Of a DNA stretch of 36,272 bases, positions 15,304-24,458 are shown in pieces. The notes under the pieces are model-generated. The model ran no database searches, was not told the DNA's origin, and saw only the letters and a list, made by a program, of their open reading frames with translations. Source of the DNA: Hormoscilla sp. GUM202 (lineage in GTDB: Bacteria > Cyanobacteriota > Cyanobacteriia > Cyanobacteriales > Desertifilaceae). Each line of letters starts with the position of its first letter. Positions within the stretch are counted from its first letter, which is position 1. The stretch lies in NCBI GenBank assembly GCA_005518205.2, contig RFFC02000052.1, forward strand, positions 1 through 36,272, written 5' to 3'. The translations under genes were made by a program, and so were the position numbers.

Positions 15304-16695
15304 ATGGAACTTGAAGATTTCTTCAATCTCGCTTCCGACATCGTTTACGCTAAGACTGGCAAACATCTGAACGACCTGCAACAGGTTGTACTGCGCGGTA
15401 TTCTCCAACGTCACAAATACTCTCAAATCGCTCGGGACTTCCCATATAGTGAGGGTTACGTCAGAGATGTTGGCGCAGAACTGTTCCGGATCCTCTCAGA
15501 AGAGTTGGGGGAAAAAGTCAACAAAACTAATTTGAGAGCGTCCCTAGAGAGGTGGCGAGTCTCCAATGTCTTACACGTCTGTAAAGACTTCAATATTAAT
15601 CATATTAGTGGTGATGTCAACATCTGTGGAGACAGTTTGCCATCTTCAGCAGTCCCGCACCCTCCGTCAAATGAGCAAACCCCTAACCAAGACAACCCTA
15701 GACCGAATGTACGTCTAGATTTAGCAGATGCGCCTGATGTCTCCCCTTTCTACGGACGCACCGAAGAACTGACTACCCTCAAACAATGGATCTTGCAGGA
15801 ACGCTGTCGCCTGGTAGCAGTTCTGGGCATGACTGGTATCGGCAAAACCGCGATCGCGGTGCAACTTGTCAAGCAGATGTCCGATAAATTTGACTATGTA
15901 ATTTGGCGCAGTCTCCGCAATTGTCCAGTTCTGGAAACTTTTCTGAGCAACTTACTCCAATTTTTCTCTCAGGACGGGGAAACTCCCGACAGGGGCGATC
16001 GCCTTTCCCAGGTAATGGAGTATTTGCGATCGTACCGGTGCCTGCTGGTGGTGGATGACCTACAGACAATTTTCAGCAGCGGGCAACTGGCAGGTCACTA
16101 CAAAGATGGATATGAAGATTATCGCACCCTCTGGGAACAAGTAGGGGAATTATCCCATAACAGTTGCTTGCTGCTCAACAGTTGGTCCCCACCCAGAGAA
16201 ATTGCCTCCTTAGCAGGAGAAAACCTCCCCGCGCGATCGATCCGACTGTCGGGTTTGGGTGCAGCAGCAGGAGAAATCCTCAGAGACTTTGGTTTAGCAG
16301 ACTCCACCGAATGGGAAACCTTGATTAATACTTACCGAGGTGATCCTTTATGGTTAAAAATTATTGCCACTATGATTAAAGATCTATTTAAAGGCAGTGT
16401 GGCAGAATTCTGTAACTATGGTATGCTCCCCTGTGTCGATTTGCAAGATCGCTTAGAACAGCAGTTTCGGCGCTTATCTCAATTAGAGCAACAGGTGCTG
16501 TCGGCTATTGTCGGTCAAGCAGAACCAGTTTCTCTGGCTCAATTGCGGACTATACTGCAATCATCCCTCGAGTATCTGGGCAATGCTCTGCTTTCTCTGG
16601 AAAGGCGATCGCTCCTGGAAAAGCCCGAGACATATGGTAAGGAGACAGTTTTCTCCCTGGCGCCTGTCCTGAGAGAATATTTGCAAAATAAATAG
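15304..16695 (+). CDS. NB-ARC STAND ATPase with vMAP-type N-terminal domain
   Basis: A protein of about 463 residues; an upstream ATG at 15244 would add 20. The N terminus (MELEDFFNLASDIVYAKTGK, then HLNDLQQVV, YSQIARDFPYSEGYVRDV, GEKVNKTNLR) is the helix-turn-helix-like domain that opens many cyanobacterial vMAP/STAND proteins. After a low-complexity Pro/Asn linker comes NB-ARC: FYGRTEEL, Walker A GMTGIGKT, Walker B CLLVVDD and a GDPLWLKI motif, then a winged-helix tail ending at LQNK. STAND ATPases are signal switches in which C-terminal repeats sense ligand; here the chain stops without WD40, TPR or other repeats, so it is a short member or lost its sensor. It lies between inverted repeats. 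Confidence 0.82.
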   Translation: MELEDFFNLASDIVYAKTGKHLNDLQQVVLRGILQRHKYSQIARDFPYSEGYVRDVGAELFRILSEELGEKVNKTNLRASLERWRVSNVLHVCKDFNINHISGDVNICGDSLPSSAVPHPPSNEQTPNQDNPRPNVRLDLADAPDVSPFYGRTEELTTLKQWILQERCRLVAVLGMTGIGKTAIAVQLVKQMSDKFDYVIWRSLRNCPVLETFLSNLLQFFSQDGETPDRGDRLSQVMEYLRSYRCLLVVDDLQTIFSSGQLAGHYKDGYEDYRTLWEQVGELSHNSCLLLNSWSPPREIASLAGENLPARSIRLSGLGAAAGEILRDFGLADSTEWETLINTYRGDPLWLKIIATMIKDLFKGSVAEFCNYGMLPCVDLQDRLEQQFRRLSQLEQQVLSAIVGQAEPVSLAQLRTILQSSLEYLGNALLSLERRSLLEKPETYGKETVFSLAPVLREYLQNK

Positions 16696-17259
16696 CTCCT
16701 AGCGATCGTTAGTAATGTTCTACAGGAGTCGATCGCTACGCTGTTAGCCCGCCGGGCTAAAGTCGGTTAAAACTCATATCTTGCACCATTCGCAACTAGA
16801 GGCCCCGCCTCGATAGCTCGGGTAAAACGCTTTCTAGATAAGGCTTTTAGTCGGTTGTCAACGGGTGCGGTCACAAGTAGTTGATAACCCGAAGCCAGCT
16901 CCCCGGGTAACGCCCCCTCCGCTGCGAGGAGAGCAAACCCTACGCTGCCCGGAGGCATGTAATCTAGCCCCGTGCAGCGGAGGGGGCCCGGAGCGTGGGC
17001 TTTGTTCCTGTAGCCGGACCCCTCGCGGGTTCGGGCGGGGAGGTCTCCTACCAACGGGTTTTGACCGCACCCCTCAGATATTTATTGACTATTATCTGTG
17101 GGAATCTCGGGCATTCTTATGCTACTCACATACAACTGACAACTTAACTTGATTATTGTGCCGCTTATAGAAGTGTCCGCTGGCCACCTCAATAGTCCGG
17201 GTATGGGTGGGTTGTCCGAAAAGGGATTATAATAATCTCAATCAAGGGAAAAATTAAAT
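16696..17259. other. Repeat-rich intergenic region after the NB-ARC gene
   Basis: No gene is seen. It includes CGCCCCCTCCGCTGCGAGG (about 16912-16930), its inverse GCAGCGGAGGGGGCCCGG (16976-16993), the GGGCTTTGTTCCTGTAGCC phrase also present near 1727, and the right copy of the inverted repeat (17040-17065). The first 50 bases after the stop could hold a terminator but no clear hairpin with T-run is present. Confidence 0.6.
17040..17065. repeat. Right copy of the inverted repeat flanking the NB-ARC gene
   Basis: GAGGTCTCCTACCAACGGGT plus TTTGAC, the inverse of 14961-14986 with one mismatch. Preceded by CCCTCGCGGGTTCGGGCGGG, a palindrome-rich extension seen in related form at about 1750-1770. 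Confidence 0.85.
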
Positions 17260-17918
17260 ATGGATTACCTACCCAGACGCGAAAGCGAATTCAAAAATTG
17301 GGAAACAAACTTTCTCAACCGCTTGAGGACTCATCAGGACGAGTTCGGATTGACCGGCGAAGAGTTAGATGCCCTGAGTAACATGCAAAGCAACTGGCAA
17401 ACCGCCTATAGCGATCATCTTAATGCGCAATCAGCTGCCCTTGGGGCCCGCCAGAAAAAAGATAATCTTTACAAAGATTATCAATCAGCTTTGCGTCGAA
17501 TAGTGCGGAAATTGCAAGTAAACGACAAGGTCACTGAAGACCACAAGGTATCTTTGGGAATGACTGTACCGACCGAAAGTCGCACCCGGTTTGGCCCACC
17601 GACAACTCGACCGATGGCAAGGATAGAAATGGGTCAGCGACTGCAACATACCATTCACTTTATGGACGAAGCAACTCCCACCCGTCGTGGCAAACCCTTT
17701 GGGATAAGCGGTTGCGAAATTTGGTTTAGGCTGGGGATAACTCTACCAAAAACCCCAAAGAATACCAGCTTTTGGATGTTCTTAGCGCCAGTCCTTATGT
17801 TGTCAAGCATGAGAATTCCGCTGGCGGTGAAATTGCCCATTACATGCTACGCTGGAAAAACAGGCAGGGCGATCGGGGTCCTTGGAGTCAGGTCTACAGT
17901 GCGACGGTACAACCGTAA
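17260..17918 (+). pseudogene. Fibronectin-III-like hypothetical protein gene with a frameshift
   Basis: The first frame reads MDYLPRRESEFKNWETNFLN and on through a helical N-terminal part, then RLQHTIHFMDEATPTRRGKP and ISGCEIWFRLG, a pattern familiar from bacterial proteins with a helical start and a C-terminal Fn3-like domain. At about 17731-17737 (CTGGGGATAA) the homologous reading jumps frame: GDNSTKNPKEYQLLDVLSAS, then GGEIAHYMLRWKNRQGDRGP and WSQVYSATVQP, stop at 17916-17918. That completes the expected domain. A single missing base explains it. The first frame otherwise runs on into the 30-bp repeat array to 18291, which is not meaningful. A sequencing error is possible. Confidence 0.75.
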
Positions 17919-17988
17919 GCAAATCCTTCTTGTCCACTATTATCGGGCGATCGGGATTTTCTTTGTCAACTCCAAAACAAAGCCCGTG

Positions 17989-18196
17989 GGAAGCACTAAA
18001 GTGCTTACTACGAACCTGGGAAGCACTAAAGTGCTTACTACGAACCTGGGAAGCACTAAAGTGCTTACTACGAACCTGGGAAGCACTAAAGTGCTTACTA
18101 CGAACCTGAGAAGCACTAAAGTGCTTACTACGAACCTGGGAAGCACTAAAGTGCTTACTACGAACCTGGGAAGCACTTTAGTACTTACTACGAACG
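17989..18196. repeat. Tandem 30-bp hairpin repeat array, 7 units
   Basis: Units starting AAGCACTAAAGTGCTT recur every 30 bases from 17991 to 18171, each followed by ACTACGAACCTGGG. The last unit is altered (AAGCACTTTAGTACTT). On the other strand each unit reads TTCGTAGTAAGCACTTTAGT and so on, i.e. the same left arm as the 1487-1600 array. It ends three bases before the stop codon of fumC on the minus strand. Confidence 0.92.
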
Positions 18197-18198
18197 CT

Positions 18199-19593
18199 TT
18201 ACATTTCTGGATGAGCCATTTTTCTGGGAACGACAATCCGATCGAACTCTGCTTCCGACACGTACCCCAATTCCAGACAAGCTTGCTTTAAGGTCATGTC
18301 TTTTTCCAAGGCGAAGTGCGCAACTTGGGCCGCTTTGTCGTAGCCAATGGTCGGACTTAAAGCGGTCACTAGCATCAATGACTGCTCTAAATAATACTCG
18401 ATTTTCTTCCGGTTGGGCTTGAGCCCCCCTAGCAGAAAATCAGTGAAGTTGTTGCAACTGTCCGCGATCAGATTGATGGATTGAATTAGGTTAAACACCA
18501 TCATTGGTTTATAGGTGTTTAACTCGAAATGTCCTGACGAACCCGCGATCGCCACTGCCGTATCATAGCCCATGACTTGTGCTGCTACCATTGTCATCGC
18601 TTCGCATTGGGTGGGGTTCACTTTGCCCGGCATGATCGAAGAACCGGGTTCGTTTTCTGGTAAGATCAGTTCCCCTAAACCGCAACGAGGACCACTTGCT
18701 AAAAAGCGAATGTCGGAGGCAATTTTCATTAGAGAACCAGCTAAAGTCCGCAAGGCCGCGCTGGCCATCACGATCGCGTCATGGGCCGCGATCGCAGCAA
18801 ACTTATTGGGGGCTTCGGTAAAGGGTAATCCCGTAAGATTGCTAATGTGCTTGACAGCAGTTGCAGCGAACCCCTTGGTAGCATTCAATCCCGTGCCCAC
18901 CGCCGTTCCCCCGATCGCCAGTTCGTAGAGTTCCGGCAATAGCCGATCGATCCGCTGCAAAGCCGCATCCAGTTGGGCTACATAACCGGAGAATTCCTGT
19001 CCCAAAGTCAGAGGTACGGCATCCTGGAGATGGGTGCGACCGATTTTGACAATCTCGGCAAATTCTTCCGACTTTTGTTGTAGGGCGTCCCGCATCTTTT
19101 TCACCTTCGGAATCAATCGCTGATTGCATGCTACTGCGGCAGCAATATGCATGGCCGTCGGGAAAGTATCGTTGGAAGACTGAGACATATTCACGTGATC
19201 GTTGGGGTGAATGGGGTTTTTACTTCCCATTACCCCCCCCGCCAGTTCGATCGCCCGATTAGAGATCACTTCATTCACATTCATATTACATTGGGTGCCG
19301 CTACCCGTCATCCAGACATGCAGGGGGAAATTACCATCCAGCAAGCCCTCAATTACTTCCGATGCTGCCTGCACGATCAGTTTAGCTTTCTCTTCTGGTA
19401 GTTTACCCAATTCTGCATTGCTGAGGGCTGCCGCTTTTTTCAGAATCCCGAAGGCCGCGATTACTTCCGCCGGTATCAAGTCTTGCCCGATCGAGAAATA
19501 TATTAGCGATCGCTGGGTTTGGGCCCCCCAATAGCGTTCTGCGGGGACTTCTATTTCCCCCATACTATCCGTTTCTTTGCGTGTCTTTGTCAT
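18199..19593 (-). CDS. fumC: Fumarate hydratase class II
   Basis: A 464-residue iron-independent fumarase. Signatures: [11 protein letters not shown] near the N terminus, [15 protein letters not shown], the [20 protein letters not shown] active-site stretch, [16 protein letters not shown], and the superfamily signature [17 protein letters not shown]. It hydrates fumarate to malate in the cytosol. ATG 19593 is chosen because AGGAGG lies five bases upstream; a GTG at 19599 is too close to that site. Just upstream, the ribosome-site region is duplicated (19632-19663) and the duplicate carries its own ATG and a seven-codon frame. Class II fumarases share the fold of aspartase and argininosuccinate lyase, but the motifs here fit FumC. 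Confidence 0.95.
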   Translation of the reverse strand: MTKTRKETDSMGEIEVPAERYWGAQTQRSLIYFSIGQDLIPAEVIAAFGILKKAAALSNAELGKLPEEKAKLIVQAASEVIEGLLDGNFPLHVWMTGSGTQCNMNVNEVISNRAIELAGGVMGSKNPIHPNDHVNMSQSSNDTFPTAMHIAAAVACNQRLIPKVKKMRDALQQKSEEFAEIVKIGRTHLQDAVPLTLGQEFSGYVAQLDAALQRIDRLLPELYELAIGGTAVGTGLNATKGFAATAVKHISNLTGLPFTEAPNKFAAIAAHDAIVMASAALRTLAGSLMKIASDIRFLASGPRCGLGELILPENEPGSSIMPGKVNPTQCEAMTMVAAQVMGYDTAVAIAGSSGHFELNTYKPMMVFNLIQSINLIADSCNNFTDFLLGGLKPNRKKIEYYLEQSLMLVTALSPTIGYDKAAQVAHFALEKDMTLKQACLELGYVSEAEFDRIVVPRKMAHPEM

Positions 19594-19599
19594 TTTCAC

Positions 19600-20165
19600 C
19601 TCCTTCCTTTTGCCACTAACACGCCAGAGGTGTCATTTTCACCTGCTTCCTTCATCCGCTAACGCTCTTCTGTCAGTCCGGGATATTATGCTAGCCAATC
19701 TCTGAAAGCCTCATCAGCTAAATATTTTAGCGTCAGGTTAAGGATAGAAACGTTCGTAAAAGAGCTTGGGGGCGCAAACGCCCATACAATAAGGGTTTCA
19801 GACAATCGTGATGCCCAGTTTGACAGAAGAGCGCTAACCCGCCTTCAAACCCCCGGCGAGGGGAAAATGCTCCCATCTCTCGTTCGGTGAGGAGGACACC
19901 GAACGTAATGCGCGAGGCTTTTTGATGATGTCTATTTGCTTCTATGAGATGCACCCGATGATTAGAGGCTCCGCCTCCAGAAATCGTTCCCAGCCAGAGA
20001 CTGGGAACGAGGGTAAATCTGTACATCTACTACGTACAAAACGTTCCCTCCGCAGTTGTAGCGCCAGATGTTTTTGTAGTCAAGGGAGTTAGCAACAAAA
20101 AACGTCTCAGCTACAAAGTTTGGAACGAAGGTGGCCAGCAACAGTCCTATCCAGGCTGTTTTTTC
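19600..20165. other. Intergenic region between fumC and kinase relic
   Basis: Contains the fumC leader with a duplicated ribosome-site block (19589-19620 and 19632-19663), and a ~290-bp stretch (19733-20026) that stays open on the minus strand and looks like a dispersed, non-coding repeat rather than a gene. A hairpin repeat copy CGTTCCCAGCC...CTGGGAACG is at 19985-20011. Nothing else was recognised. Confidence 0.5.
19985..20011. repeat. Dispersed hairpin repeat CGTTCCCAG...CTGGGAACG
   Basis: Copy of the element described at 8449-8474, with an altered loop (CCAGAGA). Confidence 0.8.
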
Positions 20166-20705
20166 CTATTCTACGGATCCCGTTTCCCAGTCTGCCAAGT
20201 TAGACAATACCGACCTTACCGACTGGTAGCGCTGCTTGCTATCAGCATCCACCATCCTGTCCAAAATCTCGATCAATTTAGGATTTGCCTCTGTCTCTTT
20301 GTGCCAAAAGGACTCCTGGTTGTCTTTCTCTCTCAAATTGGACAAGGACTCTACTGTTCTCCCTGTCAGTGCCTGAATACATACCATACCCAGACTATAG
20401 ATCTCGCTATTAAATTGAGCCTGTCCCAGGTCTTGGGACGGTGCTATGTAAACAGCCGACTCCTTCGTACCTGTCTGGAAGTTCTGATGCTGCGATCGCA
20501 TCACTTGGTTGCCAATTTCCCTAAATATCCCAAACCCTGTTAAGACCAAGCTACCATCCGACTGTCGCCTCATCAAGTTAGATGGTTTGAGTGCTCTATG
20601 GATTATCCCACGATTGTGGACAAAATCTAATACGGGTGAAGCTCTCAGGAGCGCAGTGGCATTCTGCCAATGTTCCCCAAGTTCTGCTGCATCGCTGCGC
20701 TTATC
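20166..20705 (-). pseudogene. Ser/Thr protein kinase C-lobe fragment lacking catalytic Asp residues
   Basis: The frame open from 20705 to 20166 (stop at 20706-20708 upstream) covers the kinase C-lobe: LDFVHNRGIIHRALKPSNLM, LTGFGIF, the YIAPSQ loop with an IYSLGMVCIQALTGR helix, and a final RYQSVRSVL. The whole N-lobe with the ATP-binding Gly loop and Lys is missing. HRD-type Asp is Ala (HRALKPSN), DFG Asp is Gly (GFG) and APE/APEQ Glu is Ser. So it is a truncated relic, or at best a pseudokinase domain. The nearest upstream DNA is another signalling relic. Confidence 0.75.
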
Positions 20706-20791
20706 TCAATGGAGTATTCTCAAGGTGAGTCAATCTTGACATTCTCATCATACAGTCTATTAGTGACAGTCTAACAATGAAGTATTTTGGC

Positions 20792-21055
20792 TCATTGCCA
20801 AATTGGGATGCACCCGTCCTCTACCACTAAAACCCGCTGAGCATCGACAAACTCCTGCTTGGGTTGTTCAGTAGCATTTTGACTTTCTGTTGCCTGGGAC
20901 TGAGACTTTAATGAGTGCCGCATTTCTGTCAAAGGCAACCAGACACGAAAAATACTGCCAACTCCTTCAGTAGACTGGAAAGACATCGTACTCGCACTTT
21001 CCCAGGCTTCGCCGTGGGAACGAGGGGAGACACAGCGTCGCCATAAAATTAACAT
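20792..21055 (-). pseudogene. Hybrid histidine kinase fragment (end of HATPase, start of receiver)
   Basis: The frame contains SFQSTEGVGSIFRVWLPL, the G2-box end of a histidine-kinase ATPase domain, then a polar linker and AQRVLVVEDG, the first strand and acidic pair of a receiver domain. Both domains are cut: upstream the homology stops at a hairpin repeat (20997-21024), and downstream the receiver ends after DG with IPIWQ. It is a relic. Confidence 0.7.
20997..21024. repeat. Dispersed hairpin repeat at the edge of the histidine-kinase relic
   Basis: CTTTCCCAGGCTTCGCCGTG then GGAACGAG; one arm is degenerate relative to the 8449-8474 copy. It lies exactly where kinase homology is lost. Confidence 0.75.
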
Positions 21056-21518
21056 ACAAGAATATATGAGGGAGTTAAAAGATATTCATGAAGACTTAAT
21101 GAAGTTGGGAGAATGGTGGAAAGGAATAGAAGATAGAGTCTTTTAATCATTGGCAAAATACCTGTAAAAAATGATACTAAAACCAGATGCTATCGCCTCG
21201 ATATAATTGTGAAAATATCTCTCAGTTAAAGAGCGATCGCCCTTTCGGACAACAACATTTGAGATTGAGGGAGATTTTCGTGATGGTTCATAAATAATCT
21301 ATTTTTCAATATTTGTTTGCTAAGTATATATACAGAGTAGAAGCCGAGAGAGAGAGGGAAAAGGCGGGACTGCTTGAGTAAGCTAAGCGTAAAAATTAAA
21401 AATTAAAAATTAAAAATTGACCACTGACTACTGTCCTCTGAGTACTGACCACTCACCAAAATCCTGATAAAGTTTCAGTGTAAGCTGTTGCTTTCAAAAA
21501 TACCGCTGCCCACCAACC
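21056..21518. other. Intergenic region upstream of ppk1
   Basis: Holds a 26-residue open frame (21066-21146, MRELKDIHEDLMKLGEWWKG and six more residues), which looks like a coding remnant; a HIP1 site near 21234; an AT-rich TTAAAAA tandem run (21391-21419); and a TGACCACTGAC-type microrepeat (21418-21456). A ppk1 promoter should be here but I cannot point to boxes with confidence. Confidence 0.45.
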
Positions 21519-23690
21519 ATGCCTAAAACCAAGACAAAAACTCAAACCAAAGACAAAATAAATCTGGACGATGCGCAATATTACTTCAACCGAGAACTCA
21601 GCTGGCTAGAGTTTAACAACCGAGTATTGCACGAAGCCCTGGATGAGCGGACACCACTGCTAGAGCGTCTCAAGTTTCTGGCCATATTCAGCAACAACCT
21701 AGATGAATTCTTCATGGTGCGCGTGGCCGGTTTGAAGAAACAGGTAGAAGCAAAAGTGAATAAGCTGACCCCCGATGGACGCACGCCCACCGAACAGCTA
21801 GACCAGATTAACCAGCGGCTGCACCCGCTAGTTAGGCAACAGCACCAGCACTTCCAGCAAATTCTCAGACCCCTGTTAGCGGGAGAAGGAATCCATCTTC
21901 TGGACTATATAGACCTCAACCAAGAGCAACGAATTTATCTGCAAAACTATTTTGAGCAGCAAATCTTTCCTGTGCTCACCCCTCTAGCCGTTGACCCCAG
22001 TCATCCCTTTCCCTACATTTCTAACCGCAGTCTGAATCTGGCAGTAGTAGTGGTTGACCCGGAAACTGGTGCAGAACATTTCGCCCGGATCAAAGTCCCC
22101 AAAGTCTTGCCTCGATTTGTGCCCCTATCAGAAGAGTTACAGTTCGAGTCCGAAAACAGCCCCGCTTTCTGGACTGGCGTTGCCTTGGAACAGGTGATTG
22201 CCCATAATCTGGAACCTTTATTTCCAGGGATGAAAATTCAGGAGTATTATCCTTTTCGGATTACTAGAGATGCTGACCTGTCCGTACAAGAAGATGAAGC
22301 CGACGATCTGCTGCTGGCCATTGAGCAGGAATTACGCAAACGCCGCATTGGTGGGGACGTCGTCCGGATGGAAATGCAAGTTAATACACCGGATCTGGTG
22401 CGTGAAATGCTGATGCGAGAGATGCGCTTGGCAGAGATTGATGTCTACGAAGTTGAAGGCTTGCTGGGGTTAGGGGATTTATTCAGCTTTATGGCACTGC
22501 CACTGCCAGAATTGAAAGACCTCCTGTGGACTCCCGTCGTGCCTGCTCGCCTGCAACGCCTTCCTAACCCAGAGACAGAGTCTTTCCCCATAGAGACGGA
22601 AGACGCAGAAGAATTTTTCGCCACCATCCGCAAGCAGGATCTGCTAGTTCACCATCCCTATCATTCCTTTGCCGCTACTGTCGAGCGCTCGATCACTCAG
22701 GCGGCTCACGACCCCCAGGTACTGGCAATCAAAATGACCCTCTACCGCACCTCTGGGGATTCACCTATTATTAATGCCTTGATTGCCGCAGCCGAAAATG
22801 ATAAGCAGGTAGCAGTTTTGGTGGAACTCAAGGCCCGCTTTGATGAAGAAAACAATATTAACTGGGCCCGGAAGTTAGAAAACTCAGGGGTGCATGTCGT
22901 CTATGGTCTGGTGGGCTTGAAGACTCACACCAAAATTGCCATGGTGGTGCGCCGGGAGTCAGATGGCATTCGTCGCTACGTTCACATTGGCACGGGTAAC
23001 TACAATCCCAAAACGGCAAAGCTTTATACGGATTTGGGCTTGTTGACTTGTCGTCCAGAGTTGGGAGCCGATTTAACCGATTTGTTTAACTATTTAACCG
23101 GTTACTCGCGGCTGCGGTCTTACCGCAAGCTATTGGTTGCCCCAGTCAGCTTGCGATCGCGCATGCTAGCGCTCATTCGCCGCGAGATCGAACATTGCCG
23201 CAACGGTTCTCATGCTCGCATTGTCGCCAAAATGAACTCCCTAGTAGACCAAGAAATGATTGCCGCCCTCTACGAAGCCTCCCTTGCTGGCGTCCAAATC
23301 GACTTAATCCTGCGGGGAATTTGCTGTTTGCGACCTGGGGTGGAAGGCGTTAGCGAAAATATCAGCGTCGTCAGCATTGTCGGTCGCTTTTTAGAACACT
23401 CGCGGATTTTTTACTTCCATAACCAAGGTCAGGACGAAGTTTATCTTGGTAGTGCTGACTGGATGCCCCGCAATTTAGACCGGCGAGTAGAAGCCGTCAC
23501 CCTAGTAGAAGATCCAGATCTTGTCAAAGACCTGCAAGAGATACTCGGGATTATGCTAGCTGATAACCGCCAAGCCTGGGACCTACAGCCAGACGGCACT
23601 TACATCCAGCGCCATGCAGAGGACAATGCCAGGTACCAGAGTTGCCAAGCCATCTTCATGGCGATGGCTAATGCTGAGTCTAGTGCTTAG
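21519..23690 (+). CDS. ppk1: Polyphosphate kinase 1
   Basis: A 723-residue protein of normal PPK1 length. Domain order: N domain (YYFNRELSWLEFNNRVLHEA, 21-40), head domain, then the two PLD-like catalytic domains. Catalytic His470 is in GLKTHTKIAMVVRR, followed by YVHIGTGNYNPKTAKLYTD; the second catalytic half has IDLILRGICCLRPG and SRIFYFHNQG, and YLGSADWMPRNLDRRVE near the end. PPK1 transfers the ATP gamma-phosphate reversibly onto polyphosphate. ATG 21519 has no obvious Shine-Dalgarno site but the protein start fits the family. Its last four bases overlap the convergent small gene at 23687. Confidence 0.97.
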   Translation: MPKTKTKTQTKDKINLDDAQYYFNRELSWLEFNNRVLHEALDERTPLLERLKFLAIFSNNLDEFFMVRVAGLKKQVEAKVNKLTPDGRTPTEQLDQINQRLHPLVRQQHQHFQQILRPLLAGEGIHLLDYIDLNQEQRIYLQNYFEQQIFPVLTPLAVDPSHPFPYISNRSLNLAVVVVDPETGAEHFARIKVPKVLPRFVPLSEELQFESENSPAFWTGVALEQVIAHNLEPLFPGMKIQEYYPFRITRDADLSVQEDEADDLLLAIEQELRKRRIGGDVVRMEMQVNTPDLVREMLMREMRLAEIDVYEVEGLLGLGDLFSFMALPLPELKDLLWTPVVPARLQRLPNPETESFPIETEDAEEFFATIRKQDLLVHHPYHSFAATVERSITQAAHDPQVLAIKMTLYRTSGDSPIINALIAAAENDKQVAVLVELKARFDEENNINWARKLENSGVHVVYGLVGLKTHTKIAMVVRRESDGIRRYVHIGTGNYNPKTAKLYTDLGLLTCRPELGADLTDLFNYLTGYSRLRSYRKLLVAPVSLRSRMLALIRREIEHCRNGSHARIVAKMNSLVDQEMIAALYEASLAGVQIDLILRGICCLRPGVEGVSENISVVSIVGRFLEHSRIFYFHNQGQDEVYLGSADWMPRNLDRRVEAVTLVEDPDLVKDLQEILGIMLADNRQAWDLQPDGTYIQRHAEDNARYQSCQAIFMAMANAESSA

Positions 23691-23866
23691 CTTGCTTCTG
23701 AGGGAAACGTACTCTTAAATTCGTCAATCAGCTCGTCAATTTCCTCCAATGCCTGATTGACATCAATCCTCATCGTTCCCAGGTCTGGTTTCTCTAGTAG
23801 CCGCACCAAGGCTTCCCGTTTGCTGGCGATCGCCCTAATCTTGTCTCTAATACTCTGACGGTCCAT
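23687..23866 (-). CDS. Small conserved protein next to the gas-vesicle remnant
   Basis: 59 residues from ATG 23866 (MDRQSIRDKIRAIASKREAL, then RLLEKPDLGTMRIDVNQALE, ending FPSEAS). AAGGGAGC lies upstream, which is better than the GTG at 23902 that would extend it. It is highly charged and helical, probably coiled coil. Its position directly after gvpN on the same strand suggests it belongs to the gas-vesicle cluster, but I cannot name it. Confidence 0.55.
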   Translation of the reverse strand: MDRQSIRDKIRAIASKREALVRLLEKPDLGTMRIDVNQALEEIDELIDEFKSTFPSEAS

Positions 23867-23882
23867 TGACTGCTCCCTTTGC

Positions 23883-24446
23883 CTACTCACTTCTGTCACC
23901 AATTGTGCTGCGTTTAACCCTCACAAATCTAACAACTAGATAGGTGCAAGAAGTAAATATAGCACGAAACTCGGGATGGGCCCGGATGTATTCCATGTTT
24001 TCGTTACTCGGGGGCAAAACCAACAGTTTTTCTTCGAGTAACGAAAGCAGGACGTTGTTTACTTCTGGTCGCGAGCGGTTAAATTCGTCATATACCAGAG
24101 TAAATCCTTCCTTTGCGGCCAGGGTGAGTCGGGAATCTACCCATTTTTGCCGCATTTCATCTTCCATTTTGACCACGCTGTGAATGTAGTTATCCACCAC
24201 TTTTTTCCGCGAATAACCGGTTTTATTGCGGATCAGATCCGATATATTCAGATCGTCATCGCCAAATATCAGCAGACCCCGCAGCTCTGCTATATGCAGG
24301 GCCAAGGTTGTCTTTCCCGTACCTGCCGGTCCTCGCAGATGCACCGGAAAGCCTGACTTGAGATAACGCAGGGCCCGCACCGTCATTTTTTATACCGCTG
24401 GGGTATTGACAAATCCTCTCGATCGTGCTTGTAATACTGTTGGCAT
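23883..24446 (-). pseudogene. gvpN: gvpN, gas-vesicle ATPase gene, broken
   Basis: ATG 24446 starts MPTVLQARSRGFVNTPAV, the GvpN N terminus, but codon 19 is TAA (24392-24390) where relatives have Glu. Reading resumes at ATG 24386: [20 protein letters not shown], Walker [10 protein letters not shown], then [20 protein letters not shown] (Walker B region) and [10 protein letters not shown]. After FTS the family continues with NPEEYAG-like sequence; here it turns into [20 protein letters not shown], so the C-terminal ~150 residues are lost. GvpN is an AAA ATPase needed for gas-vesicle growth. Two independent lesions make it a pseudogene. Confidence 0.85.
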
Positions 24447-24458
24447 AGTTAGCAATGA

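Noticed and set aside
17918-18291. C-terminal extension of the Fn3-like frame through the 30-bp array
   Set aside because: True homology ends at 17918 in another frame; the extension is translated repeat DNA overlapping fumC antisense.
19733-20026. 97-codon minus-strand frame
   Set aside because: Low-complexity, no ribosome site, includes a hairpin repeat copy; looks like dispersed repeat DNA rather than a gene.
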